Shown one piece after another: positions 6,221 through 12,795 of a stretch of 14,948 nt of DNA. The stretch comes from CAIWXH01 sp964555675 (GTDB taxonomy: Bacteria > Chloroflexota > Chloroflexia > Chloroflexales > Chloroflexaceae), in the NCBI GenBank assembly GCA_964555675.1, contig CAZKTU010000163.1, positions 1-14,948 of the forward strand. The letters are read 5' to 3'. Below the pieces are notes generated by a model. It worked only from the letters and a program-made list of their open reading frames with translations, was not told where the DNA came from and ran no database searches. Every line of letters begins with the position of its first letter. Position 1 is the first letter of the stretch. Both the position numbers and the translations under genes were made by a program.

Positions 6221-6674
6221 CATAGGCGCGTGACGAGCCGCCGCTGGGGTAACGCCCAGAGGAACTTCCCGACTCCTCGCCCACCTACGGGTGGAAGGCC
6301 GCCCCGCGAAACCGCAAGCGGGGGCGCGGCCGGGGAGACCCGACCGCGACGCAAGACGGCAACAGAGAGCAAACCCGCCGATGGCCCGCAAGGGCTCAGG
6401 TGAGGGGTGAAAGGGTGGCGTAAGAGGTCCACCGGCGCCGGCAGCGATGTCGGCGGCCAGGCGACTGCGCCGGCCGAGGGGGAGCAAGGTGCGTGGGGCG
6501 GGCTCATCGGTGGGAGTGTGGGCGCAAGCCCGCGCGCTTGTACCACCCCGCACGCTCGCACCGCAGCCCCGAGGGCAAACCGGGTAACACCCGGCGCGCC
6601 ACGAGGGGCCTCCGCCACAGCGGAGAGAGAGATGGCGGCATAGAACAGAATCGGGGGTACCGTTACGCGCCCCT
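6221..6674 (+). ncRNA. rnpB: RNase P RNA, bacterial type A
   Basis: This is the catalytic RNA of RNase P, which trims the 5' leader of tRNA precursors. Landmarks seen: the block C-A-A-C-A-G-A-G-A-G-C-A-A-A starting at 6360, followed by GCCGATGGCCCGC, and GGTGAAAGGGTGGCGTAAGAG starting at 6406, both closely like E. coli M1 RNA. The 3' conserved ACAGAA is at 6645-6650. P1 closes with GGCGCGTGACG (6225-6235) against CGTTACGCGCC (6661-6671), one G-U pair. P4 forms between 6264-6272 and 6651-6658 with the expected single bulged U (6266). The 5' part of P4 reads GAACUUCC where GAAAGUCC is usual, with matching changes on the other side. The length of about 450 nt is somewhat long for type A. Ends are inferred from P1 and the promoter. 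Confidence 0.93.
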
Positions 6675-6685
6675 TCTGTTTCGCC

Positions 6686-6713
6686 AGAGGCGGCCCCACC
6701 CGGGGCCGCCTCT
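6686..6713. terminator. Terminator hairpin of rnpB, possibly bidirectional
   Basis: AGAGGCGGCCCC pairs perfectly over 12 bp with GGGGCCGCCTCT around loop ACCC, 12 nt after P1 of rnpB. The plus-strand tail is only mildly T-rich (GTGCTTGTG). It may also end transcripts of the convergent histidine kinase gene, which stops at 6753. Confidence 0.8.
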
Positions 6714-6752
6714 GTGCTTGTGCGCCCAACCCCGCCGAGGAGCTCGGACGCT

Positions 6753-9101
6753 CTACCAGGCCGCGCGCTCGCCGAGGGCGGCCTCGCCGGGCGGGGCCTC
6801 GGCGAGCCGCTCGGGCTCGGCCCGCTCGCTGACCCCCAGCTCGACGGTGAAGGTGGACCCCGCGCCCAGGACGCTGGTGACGCTGATCGAGCCGCCCATC
6901 AGCTCGACCAGGCGCCGGCTGATGGCCAGGCCGAGCCCCGTGCCGCCGACGCGCCGGCCGGGCTGCTCGACCCGGCGGAACTCCTGGAAAATCAGCCCCA
7001 GATGCTCGGGCGCGATGCCCACCCCCGTATCCTCGACCAGCAGGCGCAGCCGCGAGCCGTGGCGAGTGGCGCGCACGGCCACCCGCCCGCTCTCGGTGAA
7101 TTTGATCGCGTTGCCCAGCAGATTGCTCAGCACCTGTTCGAGGCGCACCTGGTTGCCCCAGACCAGGGGCAGGCCGGCGGGGATGTCGAGCTCGAAGTCC
7201 AGGCCGCGCTCGGCGATCTGGGGGCGCAGCTGGCCGACCACGTTGGCCACCGCGTGCAGCACGTCGACGGGGGTCAGCTCGACGCGCAGGTGGCCGGCCT
7301 CGGAGCGTGAGAAGTCGAGGATGTCGTTGATCATGCGCAGCAGGGTCGAGCTGGAGAGGCGCATGAAGCTGAGGGGCTCGACGAAGCGCTCGGGCGGGCT
7401 GCCGTAGATGCCGCGCTGCAGCATCTCGACGTAGCCGATGATCGAGGTGAGGGGCGTGCGCAGCTCGTGGCTGACGCTGGCCAGGAACGAGGCCTTGAGC
7501 TGCTCGGCCTGGCGGGCCTCGTCGTAGAGGCGGGCGCGCACGACGGCGTCGGTGATCAGCTCGCCGATCGTCTCGGCCACGCGCGCGATCGCGGGGCTGG
7601 TGGGGGCGACCTCGAGGCTGCCCAGAGCCAGGAGGCCGAGGGGCGCTCGCTGGTGGTAGAGGGGGATGACCAGGAGGCGGCGCAGCCCTTCGGCGGCGAT
7701 GCCGACGCCGAGGGGCGTCGCGGCGATGGCGGGATCCTCGAGATCGAGCAGTTGGGTGTAGCCCGCCTGCAGAATGGCGACCAGGGCCTTGCCCGCGGGG
7801 CCGCCGATCGGCACGCCCTCGAGGCTGGTGCCGCCCCCGTCGATCATGATGTCGGCGACGCCGCGCAGGCGGGCCCCGTCGGGGTCGAGCAGGGCGACGG
7901 ACACGCGCTCCCAGATCCCGGCGGCGGCGATGGTCTGGGCGGCGGCCCGCACTAGGCCCTCGGCGTCGGCGGCGGTGTTGGCCGCGCGGGCGACCCGGTT
8001 GATCAGGCTCAGCTCGGCCAGGTGCTGCGACTGGGCCTGCTCGGCGCGGGCCCGCTCGCTCACGTCGCGCAGCAGCAGCAGGGCCCCCGACACAGCCCCG
8101 TTGGCGGCCAGAAGCGGGCGCGAGCGCACCTCGACGGTGTACTGGCCGCCCGGCCCATCGTAGGTGACGAGGTGCGTGTGGGCCGTCGAGAGGCTGCTGA
8201 GCACCGGCCGCATGGCCATGCCGAGGGGCGAGGCCACCAGAAGCGCGGCGAGGGGTCGCCCGAACGAGGACCCCTTTGCGACGCCGAGCAGATCCGCGGC
8301 CTCGCGGTTGATCTCGACCACGGTGTGCTGGTTGTCGAGGGCGATCATGCCGTCGGGCAGGGCCAGGAGCACCTCGCGCTCGACCAGGGGGCTGAGGTCG
8401 ACGACGCGGAAGTGGATGGTCGCGTAGAACGAGAGCAGGGCGCCGACAAAGAGCAAGATTGGCGTCGGGTCGTCGTCCCAGGGCGGGCGCAGGCCGGCCA
8501 GATAGGCCAGATTGCCGGCCATCGGCAGCAGCGAGGCGGACAGCATGATCCAGGCCTGCCGGCGGTCGCTCGGGGGCGCCACGAAGGCGGCGTACGAGAG
8601 CAGGCAGACACAGATGATGTAGCAGCCGTAGGCGTAGATCGAGTGGGCCCAGAAGGCCGGCCCCCAGGTCACCGCCAGCCACATGAAGCCCTTGCTCGTA
8701 TCCGGGACGACGCTGGTCCACCAGAGATGGTGCAGGCTATTGGTCAGCGCGATGATGAAGAAGATGCCGGCGGGCAGGAAGAGGGCGATGATCGGGCCGA
8801 GGCGCTTGCGCCAGCGCTGGCCGGTGTACGAGAGGGAGACCAGCAGCCAGGCCGGCAGGATGGTTACGATGCCGCCCACGTGAAGCAGGGACCAGAAGAC
8901 AGTGCCCTCGAAGGTCTTGTCGAGGATGGCCAGGACGAGACAGACGCACCAGTAGGTGATCGCCGCGAAGAGCAGCGTGAAGGGCCGCCCGCTGCGGTAG
9001 TAGCGCCGCTGCCACGCGTAGAAGGTCGCCAGCGCCGAGCCTGCGGCGAGCGCCAGGTAAAGCAAGACGTATGGCAGTGCTGCCATGGCGGCCGCCCCCA
9101 T
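6753..9101 (-). CDS. Membrane sensor histidine kinase (7TM-PAS-GAF-HisKA-HATPase)
   Basis: The 782-residue protein starts with seven predicted membrane helices (about 7-230), like the histidine-kinase N-terminal 7TM region. A PAS domain (about 240-350) and a GAF domain (about 360-525) follow. HisKA has the phosphoacceptor His545 in S-V-S-H-E-L-R-T-P. The HATPase domain has the N box N-L-L-G-N-A-I-K-F-T (660-669), G1 D-T-G-V-G-I (691-696) and G2 G-G-T-G-L-G-L-A-I (719-727). All catalytic motifs are intact, so it should autophosphorylate and pass phosphate to a response regulator. No regulator gene is adjacent, so it is an orphan here and its signal is unknown. A second start, ATG 9086, would remove only five residues. 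No SD is visible. The gene is divergent from the glycosyltransferase gene at 9230. Confidence 0.92.
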   Translation of the reverse strand: MGAAAMAALPYVLLYLALAAGSALATFYAWQRRYYRSGRPFTLLFAAITYWCVCLVLAILDKTFEGTVFWSLLHVGGIVTILPAWLLVSLSYTGQRWRKRLGPIIALFLPAGIFFIIALTNSLHHLWWTSVVPDTSKGFMWLAVTWGPAFWAHSIYAYGCYIICVCLLSYAAFVAPPSDRRQAWIMLSASLLPMAGNLAYLAGLRPPWDDDPTPILLFVGALLSFYATIHFRVVDLSPLVEREVLLALPDGMIALDNQHTVVEINREAADLLGVAKGSSFGRPLAALLVASPLGMAMRPVLSSLSTAHTHLVTYDGPGGQYTVEVRSRPLLAANGAVSGALLLLRDVSERARAEQAQSQHLAELSLINRVARAANTAADAEGLVRAAAQTIAAAGIWERVSVALLDPDGARLRGVADIMIDGGGTSLEGVPIGGPAGKALVAILQAGYTQLLDLEDPAIAATPLGVGIAAEGLRRLLVIPLYHQRAPLGLLALGSLEVAPTSPAIARVAETIGELITDAVVRARLYDEARQAEQLKASFLASVSHELRTPLTSIIGYVEMLQRGIYGSPPERFVEPLSFMRLSSSTLLRMINDILDFSRSEAGHLRVELTPVDVLHAVANVVGQLRPQIAERGLDFELDIPAGLPLVWGNQVRLEQVLSNLLGNAIKFTESGRVAVRATRHGSRLRLLVEDTGVGIAPEHLGLIFQEFRRVEQPGRRVGGTGLGLAISRRLVELMGGSISVTSVLGAGSTFTVELGVSERAEPERLAEAPPGEAALGERAAW

Positions 9102-9121
9102 GCAGGTAGCTCGAAGGTCTA

Positions 9122-9148
9122 TGGATACGAACGGGCGGTGGATCTCAA
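9122..9148 (-). promoter_or_regulatory. Possible histidine kinase promoter
   Basis: On the minus strand TTGAGA (9143-9148) and TATCCA (9122-9127) are separated by 15 nt, which is short for sigma70. It would give a leader of about 13 nt. Weak call. Confidence 0.3.
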
Positions 9149-9191
9149 TTCACCAAAGAGGAGGCCTCGCTCATGGATGAACGCACCTGGC

Positions 9192-9197
9192 GTATAA
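9192..9197 (+). promoter_or_regulatory. -10 box TATAAT of the glycosyltransferase gene
   Basis: A consensus -10 lies 32 nt before ATG 9230. No clear -35 is present. The G-run just before the ATG (within 9219-9226) can serve as the Shine-Dalgarno. Confidence 0.6.
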
Positions 9198-9229
9198 TCA
9201 GCGCTGCTGCCGCTGGATAAGGGGGGCCG

Positions 9230-10387
9230 ATGCCGATACTCTCGTTCGCCGCCGTGGCCGCGGCGCTGCTGCTCTGGGCCTACTGGCGCGACTGGGTCCG
9301 CCTGCGGCGACGACCGCGGCTCGGGCCGCCGGGCCCGCCCCCGGCGCGCCCTCCCCTGGTCTCGATCCTCATCCCCGCCCGCGACGAAGAGGGGCCGATC
9401 GGGCGCTGCGTGGCGGGCGCCCTGGCCCAGCACCACCCGTCCGTCGAGGTGATTGTGGTCGACGACGGCTCGACCGACGGTACGGCGGCGGTCCTGGCCG
9501 GGCTGGCCGACCCGCGGCTGCGCGTGCTGCGCGGGCGGCCGCTGCCCCCGGGGTGGGTCGGCAAGTGCAACGCCTGCCAGCAGCTCGGCGAGGCGGCCAG
9601 GGGCGAGTGGCTGCTCTTTCTCGACGCGGATACGGCGCCCCAGCCAGATCTGGTCGCGGCGCTGCTCGGCCACGCCGGGGCGCGAGGCCTCGATCTGGTG
9701 ACGGTCTGGCCCTTCCTCGAGCTGGGCAGCTTCTGGGAGCGGGCGGTGCTGCCGCCGTTCCGCGCCCTGATCGGCGCGCTCTTCCCCTTCGAGCGGCTGG
9801 AGCGCCCCGACGTGCGCCCCGAGGAGGTGCTGGCCAACGGCCAGTGCATCCTGGTGCGGCGCGAGGCCTACGAGGCTGTTGGCGGCCACGGGGCCGTGCG
9901 CGACGAGGTGCTGGAGGATGTGCGGCTGGCCCAGGCGATCCGGCGGGCGGGTTACCGCGTGGGTGGCGGCGACGCGCTCGACCAGATCAGGGTGCGCATG
10001 TACACGAGCGGGCGCGAGGTTGTCGCGGGGCTCAGCAAGAACGCGGCGGCCGGCTACAGCAGCGGCGGCCTGCGCTCGCTCGCCGTGGCGGGGCGCCTGG
10101 CGGCCATGGCTTACGGGCCCCTATGGCTGCTCGCCGTGGGCGCGGGCCTGATGCTCAGTGGCGCGGGCGCGACCGGCCGGCCCGTGGCGGCCCTGGGGGC
10201 GCTGACCCTGGGGGCGGGTCTGGCGCTGTGGGGCGCGATCTACAGGCGGCTCTACGCCCTCAGCCCGCTCTATGGGCTGCTCTGGCCCCTCGGGCTGATG
10301 GCCTATCTGCTGATCGCTCTGGGGGGCATGTGGCGGGTGCGGAGCGGGCGGGGGGTAGAGTGGAAGGGGCGGCGCTACGCCGGGTGA
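9230..10387 (+). CDS. Family 2 glycosyltransferase, CrtQ/HpnB-like
   Basis: The 385-residue membrane protein has one N-terminal helix (about 3-19) and a GT-A domain. That domain shows V-S-I-L-I-P-A-R-D-E-E (44-54), V-V-D-D-G-S-T-D-G (76-84), the metal-binding D-A-D (132-134), G-Q-C-I-L-V-R-R-E-A-Y-E-A-V-G-G-H (204-220) and the E-D of L-E-D-V-R-L (228-233) as probable catalytic base. R-M-Y-T-S-G-R-E stands where Q-x-x-R-W is usual. Three or so C-terminal helices end with V-E-W-K-G-R-R-Y. This pattern is typical of enzymes that glycosylate lipids such as carotenoid acids (CrtQ) or hopanoids (HpnB) at the cytoplasmic membrane face. The acceptor is inferred only from family resemblance; no carotenoid or hopanoid gene is next to it. 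Confidence 0.85.
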   Translation: MPILSFAAVAAALLLWAYWRDWVRLRRRPRLGPPGPPPARPPLVSILIPARDEEGPIGRCVAGALAQHHPSVEVIVVDDGSTDGTAAVLAGLADPRLRVLRGRPLPPGWVGKCNACQQLGEAARGEWLLFLDADTAPQPDLVAALLGHAGARGLDLVTVWPFLELGSFWERAVLPPFRALIGALFPFERLERPDVRPEEVLANGQCILVRREAYEAVGGHGAVRDEVLEDVRLAQAIRRAGYRVGGGDALDQIRVRMYTSGREVVAGLSKNAAAGYSSGGLRSLAVAGRLAAMAYGPLWLLAVGAGLMLSGAGATGRPVAALGALTLGAGLALWGAIYRRLYALSPLYGLLWPLGLMAYLLIALGGMWRVRSGRGVEWKGRRYAG

Positions 10388-10425
10388 GACCGGGCGGGGA
10401 GGGGTGCGGCCCTAGCGGAGGAGGG

Positions 10426-10450
10426 TCCGGGAGGGCAAGGCCCTCCCGGA
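10426..10450. terminator. Strong hairpin between convergent genes
   Basis: TCCGGGAGGGC pairs perfectly over 11 bp with GCCCTCCCGGA around loop AAG. It lies between the glycosyltransferase (+) and L25 (-) genes. No U-run follows. Its GGAGGGC/GCCCTCC core is shared with 2868-2888, the other convergent junction. Confidence 0.65.
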
Positions 10451-10457
10451 ACAGCCG

Positions 10458-10476
10458 ACCACACAATCAGTGTGGT
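10458..10476. terminator. Second hairpin at the same junction
   Basis: ACCACAC pairs with GTGTGGT around AATCA, directly after the first hairpin and 7 nt from the L25 stop codon. It may be the L25 terminator, or part of a two-hairpin bidirectional terminator. Confidence 0.5.
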
Positions 10477-10482
10477 GCGATC

Positions 10483-11121
10483 CTAAGCGTCGTCGTCGCC
10501 CTCGCGGGGCTTGCGGATGAGCTCGGGCTCGGCCGGGGTCTCGGAGGCGGGCTCCTCCTCGACGGGGCGCAGCTGCGCGAGGGAGAGCAGCACGGCGTCG
10601 GCGTCGGTGAGGATGCGGTACTTGCCGTCGATCTTGACGTCGCGGACGTGGATGCTCTTGTCCATCTCGTCGAGGCCGCTGACGTCGACCTCGATGTGCT
10701 GGGGCAGCTCGGCGGGCAGGGCCTCGACGAGCACCACGCTGAGGGCGTGGTTGAGCAGGGCGTCGCCGCGGGCGGCGAGGGGCGACTCGCCGACGGTTAC
10801 GATCGGCACCTCGACCTGGATGGCGACCTTGAGGTCGACAACCTTGAAGTCGATGTGGATGATGCCGCGGCTCAGGGGGTGGCGCTGCACCTCTTGGATG
10901 AAGACCGAGGTCTGGGTGCCGTCGATCATCAGGTCGATCAGTGAGGTGCGGCCGGCCCTGCGGTACAGGGTGTTGAAGACCCGGTCGTCGAGCTGGACGC
11001 TGACGGGCTCGTAGCCCTTGCCGTAGACGGTGGCGGGGATCAGGCCCTGCTTGCGCAGGCTCTTGACCTTCTTGCCGGTGACGGTACGCCTGGCGGCGTC
11101 GATCGTGTGCTGAACGGCCAT
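10483..11121 (-). CDS. rplY: 50S ribosomal protein L25 (TL5/CTC type)
   Basis: The 212-residue protein has the N-terminal 5S rRNA-binding beta-barrel of L25 (about 1-92; R-x-x-x-G-K-K-V-K-S-L-R-K-Q-G-L-I-P-A-T-V-Y-G-K-G and H-P-L-S-R-G-I-I-H-I-D-F). It is followed by the TL5 C-terminal beta domain (about 100-190; P-I-V-T-V-G-E-S-P and the H-I-E-V-D-V-S-G-L-D strand). The acidic, disordered tail ends G-D-D-D-A. This is the long CTC form found in many bacteria, not the short E. coli form. It binds 5S rRNA in the large subunit and in some species is stress-induced. The start ATG 11121 has GAGGAA 10 nt upstream. A good promoter lies about 100 nt upstream, leaving a long structured leader. Confidence 0.93.
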   Translation of the reverse strand: MAVQHTIDAARRTVTGKKVKSLRKQGLIPATVYGKGYEPVSVQLDDRVFNTLYRRAGRTSLIDLMIDGTQTSVFIQEVQRHPLSRGIIHIDFKVVDLKVAIQVEVPIVTVGESPLAARGDALLNHALSVVLVEALPAELPQHIEVDVSGLDEMDKSIHVRDVKIDGKYRILTDADAVLLSLAQLRPVEEEPASETPAEPELIRKPREGDDDA

Positions 11122-11187
11122 AACTGCTGTTCCTCATCTCGCGCGCGCCCGCGGCCCGCGCAATACTCCCACAGCGTGCAGAGCAAT

Positions 11188-11208
11188 GACCGGCGTGGGC
11201 TGCCGGCC
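11188..11208 (-). promoter_or_regulatory. Hairpin in the L25 mRNA leader
   Basis: On the minus strand GGCCGGC pairs with GCCGGTC (one G-U) around a 7-nt loop AGCCCAC, just after the expected transcript start. The loop's CCCAC could instead pair with GTGGG near 11168-11172, so alternative folds are possible. A role in L25 control is only inferred. Confidence 0.35.
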
Positions 11209-11219
11209 ATCGACGCGCC

Positions 11220-11248
11220 AGTATACCACAAAGGCCCCGGGCGCTCAA
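11220..11248 (-). promoter_or_regulatory. L25 promoter (TTGAGC - 17 nt - TATACT)
   Basis: On the minus strand, TTGAGC at 11243-11248 and TATACT at 11220-11225 have ideal 17-nt spacing. The -35 overlaps the loop of a perfect inverted repeat, CCGGGCG (11237-11243) and CGCCCGG (11251-11257). Transcription should start near 11213, about 90 nt before the ATG. Confidence 0.75.
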
Positions 11249-11267
11249 ATCGCCCGGCCCCGAAGAC

Positions 11268-11296
11268 TTGACAGGGCGCCGGGGCCGGTGTATAGT
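11268..11296 (+). promoter_or_regulatory. MFS exporter promoter (TTGACA - 17 nt - TATAGT)
   Basis: A perfect -35 TTGACA and a good -10 TATAGT with 17-nt spacing: the strongest promoter in the window. Such strength next to an operator suggests a gene held off by a repressor. Confidence 0.85.
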
Positions 11297-11307
11297 CTGC
11301 CGCAGAA

Positions 11308-11323
11308 TAGTCAGGATTGACTA
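11308..11323 (+). promoter_or_regulatory. Palindromic operator TAGTCA-GGAT-TGACTA
   Basis: Perfect 6-bp inverted half-sites separated by 4 bp lie just after the predicted transcription start (about 11303) and before the SD of the exporter gene. Position and form are typical of a dimeric repressor site, such as those bound by MarR-family proteins that control drug exporters. The regulator is not in the window. Confidence 0.65.
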
Positions 11324-11334
11324 AAGGGGGCTTG

Positions 11335-12720
11335 ATGGACGCCAAGGGCCAGGGTGCGGGGCGGCTGCTTACGGTGCTGTTTCTGGGGGTGCTGATGGGC
11401 GCCCTCGACATCGCGATCGTCGGGCCGGCCCTGCCGGCGCTGCGGGCCGCCTTCGGGGTGGACGACCGCAGCCTGGCCTGGGTGTTCACGATCTATGTCT
11501 TCTTCAACCTGGTGGGCGCGCCGCTGATGGCCAAGCTGAGCGACCGCCTCGGCCGCCGGCCGATCTATCTGCTGGCCGTGAGCCTCTTCGCGGCGGGCTC
11601 GGCCCTATGCGCCGCGGCGCCCTCGTTCGGGGTGCTGCTGGCGGGCCGGGCCCTGCAGGGTCTGGCGGCGGGCGGGATCTTCCCGGTGGCCTCGGCGGTG
11701 GTGGGCGATGTGTTCCCGCCCGAGCGCAAGGGCTTCGCCCTGGGCATGATCGGGGCCGTGTGGGGCCTGGCCTTCTTGATCGGCCCGCTGCTGGGGGCCT
11801 TGCTGCTGCAGCTGGGGTGGCAGTGGATCTTCCTGGCCAATCTGCCGCCCGCGGCCCTGGTGCTGGCCCTGGGCTTCAGCGCCCTGCCGACCACCAGGGC
11901 CGCCGAGAGCGGGCCCTTCGATGTGCTCGGGCTGCTCCTGCTGAGCCTGCTGCTCGGCGGCCTGACGCTCGGGGCGAGCAACCTCGACGCGGGCGATCTG
12001 CTGGGCAGCCTGGCCTCGCCCCTGGTGTGGCCGTTCCTGCTGCTCGCCCTCGGCGCGACGCCGGCCTTCCTCTGGGCCGAGGCCCGGGCGGCCGACCCCC
12101 TGGTGCGGCCCAGCCTGCTGCGCACGCGCCAGCTGGCCCTGGCCAATGGGATCACGGCGGGGGCCGGGCTGGGCGAGGGCGTACTGGTCTTTATGCCCTC
12201 CCTGGCCGTCGCGGCCTTCGGGGTGAGCGCGAGCACGGCGAGCTTCATGACCCTGCCGGTGGTGCTGGCGATGGGCCTGGGCTCGCCCCTGGCGGGCCGG
12301 CTGCTCGATAAGGTCGGGCCGCGCGCCGTGCTGATCGGCGGGAGCGTGCTGCTGGCCGGCGGGATGCTGCTGATGGGGCTGCTGGCGGGCCAGCTCTGGG
12401 CTTTCTACGGGGCCAGCGTGCTGGTCGGCCTGGGCCTGGCCTGCCTGCTCGGCGCGCCGGTGCGCTACATCATGCTCACCGAGGCCCCCGAGGAGGATCG
12501 GGCGGCCGCCCAGGGCGCGGTGACGGTCTTCACCGGCGTGGGCCAGCTGATGAGCGGGGCCATGGTCGGCGCTGTCGCCGCCAGCGGGGGCGGCGGGCTG
12601 GCCGGCTACGGGGCGGCCTTCGTGGTGAGCGGGGCCGTGGCCCTGCTGCTGGTGCCGATGGCCCTGGGCCTGCGCCCGCGCGAGGCGGGCCTGGCGCAGG
12701 GGGCGACGGCCCAGGCTTAG
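11335..12720 (+). CDS. MFS transporter, DHA2 (EmrB/QacA-like) drug exporter family
   Basis: From ATG 11335 (SD AAGGGGG, 4-nt gap) the protein has 461 residues and about 12-14 membrane helices. DHA2 marks: L-D-I-A-I-V-G-P-A-L-P-A-L in helix 1 (24-36), motif A G-A-P-L-M-A-K-L-S-D-R-L-G-R-R (61-75), R-A-L-Q-G-L-A-A-G-G (105-114), and antiporter motif C around G-P-L-L-G (150-154). W-Q-W-I-F-L-A-N-L-P-P is at 162-172. Proteins of this group use the proton gradient to export drugs or metabolites. The substrate cannot be predicted. An upstream in-frame TTG (11317) lies inside the operator and has no SD, so it is not used. The strong promoter and palindrome point to repression until an inducer is present. 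Confidence 0.9.
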   Translation: MDAKGQGAGRLLTVLFLGVLMGALDIAIVGPALPALRAAFGVDDRSLAWVFTIYVFFNLVGAPLMAKLSDRLGRRPIYLLAVSLFAAGSALCAAAPSFGVLLAGRALQGLAAGGIFPVASAVVGDVFPPERKGFALGMIGAVWGLAFLIGPLLGALLLQLGWQWIFLANLPPAALVLALGFSALPTTRAAESGPFDVLGLLLLSLLLGGLTLGASNLDAGDLLGSLASPLVWPFLLLALGATPAFLWAEARAADPLVRPSLLRTRQLALANGITAGAGLGEGVLVFMPSLAVAAFGVSASTASFMTLPVVLAMGLGSPLAGRLLDKVGPRAVLIGGSVLLAGGMLLMGLLAGQLWAFYGASVLVGLGLACLLGAPVRYIMLTEAPEEDRAAAQGAVTVFTGVGQLMSGAMVGAVAASGGGGLAGYGAAFVVSGAVALLLVPMALGLRPREAGLAQGATAQA

Positions 12721-12759
12721 TGTAACGCCAATCTGCGCGGTTGGGCTTGCGGGGCGCCG

Positions 12760-12788
12760 TTGACGCTCGGCGGCGCGACGGGTATACT
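12760..12788 (+). promoter_or_regulatory. Promoter TTGACG - 17 nt - TATACT, leaderless
   Basis: Near-consensus hexamers with ideal spacing. The -10 ends 7 nt before ATG 12796, so transcription should start at or next to the A of the start codon. No Shine-Dalgarno can exist, and the mRNA is probably leaderless. Confidence 0.8.
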
Positions 12789-12795
12789 CGGCGGC

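Noticed and set aside
6493..7407. A 304-residue plus-strand ORF and neighbouring small ORFs over 6134-6643
   Set aside because: They cover rnpB and its terminator; the region is explained by RNA structure.
5746..8721. A 991-residue minus-strand ORF
   Set aside because: It runs across the aminotransferase gene, rnpB and part of the kinase in a wrong frame; low-complexity R/P/A/G composition.
11317..11334. TTG 11317 as MFS start
   Set aside because: Inside the palindromic operator and without SD; ATG 11335 has a good SD.
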